Source: an uncultured Shimia sp. (GTDB taxonomy: Bacteria; Pseudomonadota; Alphaproteobacteria; Rhodobacterales; Rhodobacteraceae). From it: a DNA stretch of 32,724 nt. This document shows, piece after piece, positions 13,998 through 22,549 of the stretch; position 1 is the first letter of the stretch, and every line of letters starts with the position of its first letter. The notes beneath the pieces were generated by a model. That model was not told the DNA's origin. It did not search any database and saw only the letters and a program-made list of their open reading frames with translations. The translations under genes and the position numbers were made by a program. The stretch covers positions 1 to 32,724 of the forward strand of contig CALCOY010000058.1 of assembly GCA_937897325.1 (NCBI GenBank), written 5' to 3'.

Positions 13998-15830
13998 ATG
14001 GCAGCCGACAGAACGGCGAACGGGGCAGCTGCGTCGGGCGAGACGCTGGATTTCGAAGCACAGGCACGACGCTCTGGCTGGCGCACGATCCGCCGGGTCG
14101 CGCCCTATCTCTGGCCCGCTGACCAGCCTTGGGTGAAACAGCGGGTTTGTCTTGCATTGCTGGCGTTGATCATCTCCAAGCTGATCGCAGTATCAACACC
14201 GATCGTATACAAATGGGCGGTCGATGCGCTGGCCGGAGAGGGCGTCGCGCCGCTGGCTCTTGGTGCAATCGGTTTGACGGTTGCATACGGCATCGCGCGC
14301 CTGATGACGATCGGTTTCCAGCAATTGCGGGACGCAGTATTCGCGCGTGTCGGCCAGCGCGCCCTGCGCATGCTGGCGCTGGAGACATTCAAACATATCC
14401 ATCAATTGTCCATGCGCTACCACATCACCCGCCGGACCGGAGGGCTGTCGCGGATTATCGAGCGCGGTGTGAAGGGCGTCGATTTCCTGCTGCGCTTCCT
14501 GCTCTTCTCGATCGGGCCGCTGGTGCTGGAATTGCTGATGATCGCGGTGATTTTCGTCGTGCTGTTCGATGTCAGCTATATGGCCGTCGTCGCTGTCACA
14601 ATCGGGCTTTACATCTGGTTCACCTTTCGAGTCACTGAATGGCGGGTGAAGCTGCGTCGTCAGATGAACGATCAGGATACCGACGCAAACCAGAAGGCTA
14701 TTGACAGTCTGCTCAACTACGAGACGGTGAAGTACTTCGGAGCCGAGCAATGGGAGGCTGTGCGCTATGACCGTGCGATGGAGGGGTACGAGGCTGCAGC
14801 GCTCAAGACAAATTACTCTCTGGCATTTCTCAATTTCGGGCAAGCATTTCTGATCACAAGCGGTTTGGTTGTCGTCATGGTATTGGCCGCCATAGGCGTT
14901 CAGAACGGGGACCTGACGGTAGGCGACTTTGTGATGGTGAATGCCTACATGATCCAGATCACGATGCCCCTGAATTTTCTGGGAACGGTCTACCGCGAAA
15001 TCCGACAGGCCTTGATCGATATGGGCGAAATGTTTGAATTGCTGGAACAGCCCGCAGACGTGGAAGACGCAGCCGACGCCAAACCGCTTGAGGTGTCGGG
15101 CGGCCGGATCGAGTTCGACAATGTGCAATTCGGCTATGATCCCGCGCGCCAGATCCTGAAGGGCATCACCATCAACGCCGAACCCGGCCAAACTGTTGCC
15201 ATTGTTGGCTCGACCGGCTCCGGGAAGTCGACGATTGGGCGATTGCTCTTTCGGTTTTATGATGTCGGCGGTGGGGCCCTGCGCATCGACGGTCAGGACG
15301 TGCGGCATGTAACACAAGACAGCCTGCATGCGGCAATCGGGGTGGTGCCGCAGGACACGGTGCTTTTCAATGACACGATCCGTTACAACATAGCCTATGG
15401 CCGCCCAGACGCTGATGAGGATGAGATCATCGCTGCGGCGCAAGCGGCACAGATCCACGACCTAATCGCAAATCTGCCTGGTGGCTATGACACTCAGGTT
15501 GGTGAACGTGGTCTCAAACTGTCTGGGGGCGAAAAGCAACGCGTGGGGATCGCACGGACATTCCTGAAGAACCCGTCGATATTGTTGCTTGACGAGGCGA
15601 CAAGTGCGCTTGATTCAGAGACTGAACAGGACATTAAGGAAGCTCTTAGTGCCGCTGGAAGAGGACGCACTGTGCTGACAATCGCCCACAGGCTCAGCAC
15701 CATCGCTGAGGCCGACCAGATCATCGTGCTGGAGCGCGGCGAGATTGTGGAAACAGGCACACATGAGGCGCTACTCGTCAATAACGGGCGATACGCGCAA
15801 CTGTGGCATCGCCAGCAATCAGAAGCCTAA
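13998..15830 (+). CDS. Atm1/HMT1-type ABC exporter (fused permease-ATPase)
   Basis: The 610-residue half-transporter has six membrane helices in the first ~330 residues, including ISKLIAVSTPIVYKWAVDAL. Its ATPase domain has Walker A GSTGSGKST at about 404-412, signature LSGGEKQR at about 508, Walker B ILLLDEATSALD at about 527-538 and the H-loop AHRLST near 563. The coupling region NYETVKYFGAEQWE is characteristic of the ABCB7/Atm1/HMT1 group. Bacterial members export glutathione-conjugated compounds or metal complexes from the cytoplasm, and they work as homodimers. The substrate here is not determined. It follows the LysM gene by 63 bases and may share its transcript. Its 3' end converges on the DUF302 gene. 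Confidence 0.92.
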   Translation: MAADRTANGAAASGETLDFEAQARRSGWRTIRRVAPYLWPADQPWVKQRVCLALLALIISKLIAVSTPIVYKWAVDALAGEGVAPLALGAIGLTVAYGIARLMTIGFQQLRDAVFARVGQRALRMLALETFKHIHQLSMRYHITRRTGGLSRIIERGVKGVDFLLRFLLFSIGPLVLELLMIAVIFVVLFDVSYMAVVAVTIGLYIWFTFRVTEWRVKLRRQMNDQDTDANQKAIDSLLNYETVKYFGAEQWEAVRYDRAMEGYEAAALKTNYSLAFLNFGQAFLITSGLVVVMVLAAIGVQNGDLTVGDFVMVNAYMIQITMPLNFLGTVYREIRQALIDMGEMFELLEQPADVEDAADAKPLEVSGGRIEFDNVQFGYDPARQILKGITINAEPGQTVAIVGSTGSGKSTIGRLLFRFYDVGGGALRIDGQDVRHVTQDSLHAAIGVVPQDTVLFNDTIRYNIAYGRPDADEDEIIAAAQAAQIHDLIANLPGGYDTQVGERGLKLSGGEKQRVGIARTFLKNPSILLLDEATSALDSETEQDIKEALSAAGRGRTVLTIAHRLSTIAEADQIIVLERGEIVETGTHEALLVNNGRYAQLWHRQQSEA

Positions 15831-15901
15831 ATCTCTTGCTTGCCAAACGCGACATATCGATTTGTCTATGGGCGCCATTCTTTGAAAGCGTGCGTAGCTA
15901 A

Positions 15902-15921
15902 GGCGGGCCTATGGGCCCGCC
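15902..15921 (-). terminator. GC hairpin between convergent ABC exporter and DUF302 genes
   Basis: GGCGGGCC and GGCCCGCC pair perfectly over 8 bases around a TATG loop. It starts 10 bases beyond the DUF302 stop on the minus strand. The T-run after it is very short (TT), so terminator strength is uncertain. It may act in both directions. Confidence 0.55.
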
Positions 15922-15930
15922 CCAGATCCC

Positions 15931-16392
15931 CTATTCTGCAGCTATGGCTGCATCTGTCAGCTTGCCAAGCGCCCCGGTCATTTTCTTGAGGTATTCCGCA
16001 TCGCTTGGCAGATCATGGCTGGCCCGAAGCTCCGATGGATCACGGTAAACGACCTGAACCGCGCCGCCTTCATCCTCGAACACGACGACCCGCATTGGCA
16101 GGTCAAGTCCTGCGGCAGGATTGTCTTGCATCACAAGTGATCCGAGGGCGGGATTGCCAAAGATCAAAGCTTGTGTCGGGGGCAACTCTAGGCCAGCTTT
16201 CTCCGCAGCTCCTGCGTGATCTACGCGGGCGATGACATTCGCGCCCGCACCTTCGACCGCCGCAGCCAGCCGGTCGACCGTTGTGGCAACGTCGTGGGGG
16301 CTGGTTTTTGAGACAAGCGTGTCGGCCAATGCGGGCAGGCCGAGACTTATGGAAAGACAGACACCAAGAATGGCGGGATAAAAACGTGACAT
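15931..16392 (-). CDS. Secreted DUF302 protein
   Basis: The 153-residue protein has a signal peptide (MSRFYPAILGVCLSISLG, cleavage after the ALA near residue 23) and one DUF302 domain. Typical segments are VATTVDRLAAAVEGAGANVIARVDHAGAA at about 36-64, LIFGNPALGSLVMQ, and LPMRVVVFEDEGGAVQVVYRDPSEL at about 98-122. DUF302 proteins are small dimeric periplasmic or cytoplasmic domains of unknown biochemical role, often found near metal, oxidant or efflux genes. It lies 112 bases downstream of the RND permease on the same strand. A short hairpin at 16442-16457 lies in that gap, so it may be a separate unit or a weakly linked last gene of the efflux operon. Confidence 0.9.
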   Translation of the reverse strand: MSRFYPAILGVCLSISLGLPALADTLVSKTSPHDVATTVDRLAAAVEGAGANVIARVDHAGAAEKAGLELPPTQALIFGNPALGSLVMQDNPAAGLDLPMRVVVFEDEGGAVQVVYRDPSELRASHDLPSDAEYLKKMTGALGKLTDAAIAAE

Positions 16393-16504
16393 GGACAGGA
16401 TCCTTTGATTTTAATCATGCCAAGACACTACCCGATCGGGCAGTGGCGTCTGCCACTTTCGGGATTCTGTGGCAACACTTTGCCGCGATTGGGCGGTAAC
16501 GAGC

Positions 16505-19500
16505 TTACTCGGCAGCGCGCAAATGTGGATCCAAAGGGTCGCGCGCCAGGTCAGGATTACGCAATTCATCTTCGTCCCAAACGATCTCTGTCGCGCCGAC
16601 ACGGCGCGCGTCTCTGATCAGCGCCCAGTCACGCGCGGCCTTGCTGGCCCGGCCAAGCGACAACTTCGCCAGAAGTTGCGAGAACCACATCGCATAGGTC
16701 GATGCCCAAACCCGGATCGCTAGCATGGACGGTGTGACGACCAGCGTCAGAACTGTCGCGATTCCCAGACCAAAGACAACTGCCGTGGCAAGTTGTTTCC
16801 ACCAGAGGGCTGTCGGGCTGTCGACGGTGTAGCCCCCATCAATGAAGTTGAGGCTTAGCCCAAACATCATTGGCGCAAGGCCCGCCATCGTCGTGATTGT
16901 CGTCAGAAGAACGGGTCGGATGCGCGCTTGTGCGGTGCGGATGATTGCCTCGATCCGCGGCATGTAGCGTTCGTACTCCTGATAGGTGTCGATCAGCACG
17001 ATATTGTTGTTCACCACGATACCCGCAAGGGCCACGATTCCGGTCCCTGTCATAATGATCGAGAATGTCTGATCCATCACCAACATTCCGATCAAAACGC
17101 CTGTCGTAGACAGTACAACAGCGATCAGCACCAGAACGGCGTTGTAGAAGCTGTTGAACTGCGCCAGCAAGATGATGAACATCAGAAAGAGTGCTGCGGC
17201 AAAGGCTGAACTGAGGAATGCTTGGCTTTCGGCCTGATCCTCTTGATCACCTGTCCATTCATGGTCGATCCCTGCCGGGAAGGGATCGGTTTCCAGCCAT
17301 TTGCTGATTTCAGCGATCCGTTCATTGGCATTGACGGGGATCATGCGCAATGTTCCACGGTCAACTTCCTGCGCCAGATTGCGGTCGCGCCCGTCTTCTT
17401 CCAAGGACAGAACGGCAAAACGGCCGCCATCTTCGCTGAGGATATTGCCGTTTGGGCGAGGACGCAGTACGGCGACCGTTTCGGCGGCTGGCCCGCTTCC
17501 CTCGACGAGTTTCATCAGGCCGGGCGCCACATCAGCTTTGACATCAAAGTAGCGTGTCTGGCCGATCCGGTTGATCTGGGCCAATGAGGGCACCGGGGTC
17601 CGTGTGATGAAATTCGAAAGCGGCACAAGGCCGTCACTCGTCCGGACCTTCAGGGTATCAAGCGTTGAGAGCACCCTGTCGTTTTCAGGGAGACGCACCC
17701 GGATATCGATCTCGTCGTCTGAACTGTCGACCCGCATCGTATCCAGCAGAATGCCGCGTGTGACCAACTGCACCATCGCCCCGACAATGGCGACGTCTGC
17801 GCCGTACCGGCCCGCTTTCTCCACGTCGACATCGATTTGCCAATCAATGCCTGGCAGGGGCCGTGTATCTTCCACAAGTGTCAGCCCCGATGTCCCGTCG
17901 AATGCCTGCCGTGCAATGCCCGCAGATTCCATCAGATCGTCCCAGTTGTTGCCTTTGAGGCGCAGATGTACAGGCTTGCCGGTCGCGGGCCCCTGAGCAA
18001 CGTCCAGAACCTCGATCTTGATGCCGGGGATCGCGCTGAGCGCTTCGGTCAGATCGGCCATGACAACGTCGCCATCAAAGTCAGGGTCTTTGACCTGACG
18101 GTTGATCGTCCAGCTTGTGCCAGGAATGGTGAACCACGGCTCGCTTCGGTTCGGGCGGGTTTCCCACGGAATGGTTTCAAGTTGGATTTGCCCGATCGTG
18201 TCCTTAGGCGATTGCGCACCGCCGGTATTTGCGTTCAGCCCGCCGCTGCCCGCAAAGGAAAAGACGCTGTAGATGCCCGGATGCGCGCGCACCATGTCCT
18301 CGGCCTGTTTGACGAGGTCGTCCTTTTCGCCCAGCGAGAGGTTGCCGCGCGCGCGCACATAGACGATGGCGCGCTCTGGCTCGGTCTCGACGAAGAACTC
18401 CACGCCGCGGTTGTTGTTACCGAAGAAGATCAGCGTTGTACCGACAAACATGAAAACCACGCCAGCCGTGACCAGCGGCATGATCGGGTTGCCGGCGATG
18501 AATTCTGTGAACTTGCCAAAGGCAGAGCGACGATATCCTGCCTTGACCCGGCTGGATCGCCGTCCAAACACGTTTGTGACAATCCATCGTCCGAGGCGAC
18601 CCAGCCTCGTGAACAACGCAAAAACCGTCAGTAGCGTAAAAACCGCCCCGGCAAGGGCCAGCGCGGCCGCGGCAACCACACCAAGTGCGATCATGAACAC
18701 TGTACCGAATGTCGGTACAACCGATCCCAATGTATTCTGTGTATCCATGTCTGCAAAGGCGGCCTGCACCAGCATCACGAGCGGCGGGATCATGATAGCC
18801 CCAAGGATGGCAGCCGCAGCGGCCCCAAGAAAAAGGCCCAGATGAACCGCGATGCCCAGGCCAGCGATGTCGTTCATCTGCTGGGTCAGCCAGCGCTCCG
18901 ACCGGCCGAACACACCACCCATGACAGGCAAATAGATCAGCGCCACGATCAGGGAGGCTGACAGGACAAAGATTAGCGTGACGGGCAGCATGCCCATGAA
19001 CTCGCCCGGGACACCGGGCCAGAAGAGCATTGGAAGGAAGGCACAGAGCGTCGTCGCCGTGGAGGATATGACGGGCCAGAACATGCGTTTGGCCGCGTCG
19101 GTGTAAGCCTGCATCGGCCCCACACCCTCGGCTTGTCGCTTGTCGGCATATTCGACGACGACGATGGCCCCGTCAACCAACATACCCACGGCGAGGATCA
19201 GTCCGAACATCACGATGTTCGAGATCGAAATACCCATCAGTGCAAGAAGAACGAAGCACAGCAGGAAAGATGTTGGGATCGCAAAGCCAACCAGCAGTGC
19301 TGCACGCAGACCCAGGGCGGCAAGCACCACGATCATGACCAGCGAAATCGCCGTGAAGACCGACCCTTGAAGCTGATCCACCATCGAGCGGACCTCGCGG
19401 CTGGTATCGTTTGAGGTGCTGACATCCACCGCAGCCTTCAGCCCGTCGGGCCATTCGCCACTCTCGCGCTCGACGACTTCTTTTACCAGGCTCGCCGTGT

Positions 19501-20377
19501 CGATCAGGTTGAAGCCCTTCCGCTTAACCACCTGCAGGGCAACGGTGTCTTCGCCGTCGAACCGCGCGGTGCCTTCGCGATCTTCAAAGGTCAGTCGGAT
19601 TTCTGCGAGATCCCCCAGTGTCACGACCCTGTCGCCATTGGTCTTGACCGGCAGTGCATAGACATCGCGCGGCTCATCGAAAGACGAAGGGATCTTTACG
19701 GCAAAGGTGCCTTGATTGGTTTGAACTTCACCTGCAGCAATCAGCTGGTTGTTGTTCTGAACCACATTTATCAACTCGGTCGCCGTTACATTGTAGGCCT
19801 CAAGCCGCAACGGGTCGATCACGACCTCCAGCATCTCGTCGCGGTTCCCAGCGAGTGCCGCCTCAAGCACGGCATCCAGCGCTTCCAGATCGTCCTGCAA
19901 TTCCTTGGCGATCTGTGTGACCGTCCGTTCGGGCACTGGGCCGCTTAGGCTCACGATGATGATTGGGAATTCGGAGAAGTTGAACTCTTCGAGCGTATAG
20001 GCTTCATACCCTGCAGGAAATTCCGCTTCGGCCTTGTCCATGGCGTCGCGTACATCGGCCATGACCTGCGTTTTGTCCCAACCAAACTCGAACTCCATGA
20101 CGATGTTGGCGTAGCCTTCGGCCGCCGTCGCGGTCATCTTGTCAAGTCCGTCAATGTCGGCAAGCTCGGTTTCCATCGGCTTGATCAACAGCTTTTCAGA
20201 ATCCGCTGCGGAGATGCCCGGGAAAGGAAGCGAGATTACGATCGCGGGGATCTCGATATCCGGCTCACCTTCCTTGGGAAGACTTATGTAGGCAAAGGCC
20301 CCGACCGTCAGGGACAGCACGATGAAGGCCATAATCATACGGGCGCGTGAAGCCGCCCAGTCGACGATCCCGGTCAT
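16505..20377 (-). CDS. RND-family efflux permease with extra central helices
   Basis: The 1290-residue protein is a proton-driven RND (AcrB/HAE-like) inner-membrane pump. Helix 1 is at about 13-31. The first periplasmic loop contains LPFPGISAADSEKLLIKPME. TM4 has GMLVDGAIVVVEY with the proton-relay Asp402. A second half repeats the plan, ending GTGIVALAGIVVNNNIVLIDTY in TM10. It is about 240 residues longer than AcrB. Part of the excess is a linker between the halves (about 500-630) containing two additional hydrophobic segments (about 512-538 and 562-590). I chose the ATG at 20375-20377, which overlaps the adaptor stop as ATGA. An upstream in-frame extension is merely adaptor-gene sequence in another frame. 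The substrate is unknown. It needs an outer-membrane channel encoded elsewhere. Confidence 0.93.
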   Translation of the reverse strand: MTGIVDWAASRARMIMAFIVLSLTVGAFAYISLPKEGEPDIEIPAIVISLPFPGISAADSEKLLIKPMETELADIDGLDKMTATAAEGYANIVMEFEFGWDKTQVMADVRDAMDKAEAEFPAGYEAYTLEEFNFSEFPIIIVSLSGPVPERTVTQIAKELQDDLEALDAVLEAALAGNRDEMLEVVIDPLRLEAYNVTATELINVVQNNNQLIAAGEVQTNQGTFAVKIPSSFDEPRDVYALPVKTNGDRVVTLGDLAEIRLTFEDREGTARFDGEDTVALQVVKRKGFNLIDTASLVKEVVERESGEWPDGLKAAVDVSTSNDTSREVRSMVDQLQGSVFTAISLVMIVVLAALGLRAALLVGFAIPTSFLLCFVLLALMGISISNIVMFGLILAVGMLVDGAIVVVEYADKRQAEGVGPMQAYTDAAKRMFWPVISSTATTLCAFLPMLFWPGVPGEFMGMLPVTLIFVLSASLIVALIYLPVMGGVFGRSERWLTQQMNDIAGLGIAVHLGLFLGAAAAAILGAIMIPPLVMLVQAAFADMDTQNTLGSVVPTFGTVFMIALGVVAAAALALAGAVFTLLTVFALFTRLGRLGRWIVTNVFGRRSSRVKAGYRRSAFGKFTEFIAGNPIMPLVTAGVVFMFVGTTLIFFGNNNRGVEFFVETEPERAIVYVRARGNLSLGEKDDLVKQAEDMVRAHPGIYSVFSFAGSGGLNANTGGAQSPKDTIGQIQLETIPWETRPNRSEPWFTIPGTSWTINRQVKDPDFDGDVVMADLTEALSAIPGIKIEVLDVAQGPATGKPVHLRLKGNNWDDLMESAGIARQAFDGTSGLTLVEDTRPLPGIDWQIDVDVEKAGRYGADVAIVGAMVQLVTRGILLDTMRVDSSDDEIDIRVRLPENDRVLSTLDTLKVRTSDGLVPLSNFITRTPVPSLAQINRIGQTRYFDVKADVAPGLMKLVEGSGPAAETVAVLRPRPNGNILSEDGGRFAVLSLEEDGRDRNLAQEVDRGTLRMIPVNANERIAEISKWLETDPFPAGIDHEWTGDQEDQAESQAFLSSAFAAALFLMFIILLAQFNSFYNAVLVLIAVVLSTTGVLIGMLVMDQTFSIIMTGTGIVALAGIVVNNNIVLIDTYQEYERYMPRIEAIIRTAQARIRPVLLTTITTMAGLAPMMFGLSLNFIDGGYTVDSPTALWWKQLATAVVFGLGIATVLTLVVTPSMLAIRVWASTYAMWFSQLLAKLSLGRASKAARDWALIRDARRVGATEIVWDEDELRNPDLARDPLDPHLRAAE

Positions 20378-21633
20378 TGGGTTTGCTCCCTGAAGGTTGC
20401 TGCGACCTTGATACCCTCTGTCACGTATTCCTGGCCGACGACGACGACGTTCACATCGTCTGGCAGGCCTGAAAGCCATACGCCTTCCGTTGTGTCACGT
20501 AAAAGCGTCACGGGCTGGAAGACGACCTGACTGTTCTCGTCAACGGCGCGAATGCCAAGTGTACCATCATCATTCAGCGTCAGAGCCGAAGCAGGCAGCA
20601 GATGCGCCGGTGCCCCTTCCGAACCGATGACGATTTCAGCGGTTTGGCCATCCCTGATTCTGAGGTTTGGATTGGGGATGGAAATCTCAACGCGGAAGGT
20701 CCGGGTCGTCTCATCTGCCGAGCGGCTAAGAAAAGTAACATTGCCCTGAAGTTGATCGCCTCCCGCGGCCAGGCGCGCCCCGACCGGGGCATCCACCTCA
20801 ACCCGGTTGACTTCGGTTTCGGGCACGAAGGCAACGAGCTTGATCGGGTCAAGCTGCAGCACCGTGGCGCAAAGGGAGCCCTGTTGCAAAAGGCTTCCCA
20901 GTTCGGCTGTATCCGTCTCAAGAAGGCCAGAAAAGGGCGCGCGGATTTCCAGACGCTCAATCTCTTTCTGGGCAGCTGCAACGGCGGCTGCGGCGGTTTC
21001 AATACCAGCCTCGCCAGCCTGAATACCCGATTGCGACGCGATCAGACCGGCATTTGCCGTCTCGACCGCTGCTTCGGCCGATGCCACGGCGGCCTGAGCG
21101 TTTTTCAACCGCGTTTCAGATGCAAACCCATCTTCACTAAGCCGTTCGGCCGCGTTTTCGTTCACGCGCGCTTCGGCCAGACCGGCCTGCGCTTCGGCAA
21201 GGCGCGCGCGGGCCTCTGGAATGCGGCTGTCGGCCTCGATTCGCATGGCACGCGCTTCGATCAGCTTCGCCCGTGCTTCGGCAAGAACGGCTGGGCGCGT
21301 GCCCGGTTCAAGCTGGCACATGATGTCGCCTGCTTCGACGAAGGCACCTTTGCGCAAGGGCTCCGATAGGACTGTGGCGGATGTTTCAGCGCGGATCTCG
21401 ACCGTACGTGCGGCCTGGGTTTGACCGCGCAGGATGACCGCGCTGTTGATGTTCTGCGCCTGGGATTTCTGCACGACCACACGGATGAGGCTGTCGGGGT
21501 CTTCCTCGGTCGCTTCGATCTCTTCCGTTTCGCTCGGATCGGGGGAAGCTGCCTGCGTCCAGCTCCGATCAATCACCAAAAAATAGAACCCGATTGCCAC
21601 GAGCGCAGCCAATAGAATGGGAAACAGTCGCAT
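20374..21633 (-). CDS. RND efflux periplasmic adaptor (HlyD/AcrA type)
   Basis: The 419-residue adaptor links the RND pump to an outer-membrane channel. It has an N-terminal membrane anchor (about 3-21), an acidic linker, then a lipoyl half-domain near 70-110 (VEIRAETSATV, KGAFVEAGDIMCQLE). A long Ala/Glu/Arg-rich coiled-coil hairpin spans about 115-225. The second lipoyl half follows (IRAPFSGLLETDTAELGS), and then beta-barrel and membrane-proximal domains. The start at ATG 21631-21633 has AAAGGA 6 bases upstream. An earlier in-frame ATG at 21693 would fall in the -35 element, so it is rejected. It is first in the operon, and the pump follows with a 4-base overlap. Confidence 0.92.
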   Translation of the reverse strand: MRLFPILLAALVAIGFYFLVIDRSWTQAASPDPSETEEIEATEEDPDSLIRVVVQKSQAQNINSAVILRGQTQAARTVEIRAETSATVLSEPLRKGAFVEAGDIMCQLEPGTRPAVLAEARAKLIEARAMRIEADSRIPEARARLAEAQAGLAEARVNENAAERLSEDGFASETRLKNAQAAVASAEAAVETANAGLIASQSGIQAGEAGIETAAAAVAAAQKEIERLEIRAPFSGLLETDTAELGSLLQQGSLCATVLQLDPIKLVAFVPETEVNRVEVDAPVGARLAAGGDQLQGNVTFLSRSADETTRTFRVEISIPNPNLRIRDGQTAEIVIGSEGAPAHLLPASALTLNDDGTLGIRAVDENSQVVFQPVTLLRDTTEGVWLSGLPDDVNVVVVGQEYVTEGIKVAATFREQTQ

Positions 21634-21656
21634 CTGCTGTCCTTTTGCGTCCTGAT

Positions 21657-21693
21657 CGCGATCAATATCGCGTTTTCTCGTATATAGTGTCAA
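21657..21693 (-). promoter_or_regulatory. Promoter with inverted-repeat operator for the RND operon
   Basis: On the minus strand a perfect TTGACA (-35, at 21688-21693) is followed after 18 bases by GATATT (-10, at 21664-21669). This leaves a leader of about 25 bases before the adaptor ATG. The inverted repeat CGCGAT-CAAT-ATCGCG at 21657-21672 covers the -10, where a repressor would block RNA polymerase. No regulator gene is adjacent. Confidence 0.6.
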
Positions 21694-21838
21694 AGTGACT
21701 AAACTAACCAGTTCAGAATCGACATTTTTTGAAAACAGGCTTCACTTCGCCTCCGAAAGCCTGGGCAACTGCCCCTTTTCTTGGCCGGATTGGCGCGATA
21801 ATAGACCTCCAGACTGACACATCGTGGCAGGAGCCCAC

Positions 21839-22513
21839 ATGAGCAATACAGACAGCTTCATTGATGAGGTGAACGAAGAGGTCAGGCGTGACCGCGTCTA
21901 TGCGCTGGTGCGCAAGTACGGCTGGATTGCAGTCCTGCTGATCTTGCTGATCGTTGGTGGTGCCGCGTTCAATGAATACCGTCAGGCGCAGGACCGCGCG
22001 CAGGCAGAGGCTTTGGGCGACGCGATGCTGGCTGCACTCGAAACGGATGATCCGGCGGCGCGGGCCGATGCTCTGTCGGCAGTCACTGCAGAAACGCCGG
22101 AAGGTGAAGCCGTACTGGCCTTTCTGACTGCAGGTGAGCAGGCGGGTAGCAATCCAGAAGCTGCGGCGCAGGCACTCGAAAGCATCGTGGCAAGCAGCGA
22201 ACTGCCGCAGATCTACAGGCAATTGGCCAGCTTCAAGGCGCTGACGCTGTCGTCCGGTCTACGCACGGTTGAAGAACGGCGCGCTGGCTTTGAGGATCTT
22301 GCAGCGCCTGGTAATCCAATGCGCACGCTGGCCGAAGAGCAACTGGCCCTGATCGACATCGAAGAAGGTCAGAAACGTGCGGCTATTGAGCGACTTCAGT
22401 CGCTTATCGCCGATGCCGAGGCGACAGCGGACTTGCAACAGCGCGCTCTACAGGTGATTGTGGCGCTCGGAGGCGAGCCTGACCTGTCGGGTCTTGTCCC
22501 ACGATCGAATTAG
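21839..22513 (+). CDS. YfgM-like TPR membrane protein
   Basis: The 224-residue protein has a cytoplasmic N-terminus (SFIDEVNEEVRRDRVYALVRKYGW), one membrane helix at about 27-44 and a periplasmic Ala-rich TPR-like domain. This is the layout of YfgM, a chaperone that works with PpiD at the SecYEG translocon. The order yfgM-bamB-der seen here is the same as in E. coli, which supports the assignment. I chose the ATG at 21839 with CAGGAG 6 bases upstream; the ATG at 21824 lacks a ribosome site. It is divergent from the RND adaptor across 205 bases. bamB follows after 36 bases. Confidence 0.86.
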   Translation: MSNTDSFIDEVNEEVRRDRVYALVRKYGWIAVLLILLIVGGAAFNEYRQAQDRAQAEALGDAMLAALETDDPAARADALSAVTAETPEGEAVLAFLTAGEQAGSNPEAAAQALESIVASSELPQIYRQLASFKALTLSSGLRTVEERRAGFEDLAAPGNPMRTLAEEQLALIDIEEGQKRAAIERLQSLIADAEATADLQQRALQVIVALGGEPDLSGLVPRSN

Positions 22514-22549
22514 GGGCGCTGGCCCGCAAAAAGACGAGCAAGATCAAGT

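Noticed and set aside
14193-15458. 421-codon minus-strand open frame
   Set aside because: It lies wholly antisense to the well-supported ABC exporter; the His/Gln/Arg-rich composition is typical of an antisense shadow.
20378-20479. N-terminal extension of the RND permease by 34 codons
   Set aside because: The extension is Arg-rich, lies inside the adaptor gene, and the ATGA overlap start at 20377 fits known RND N-termini.
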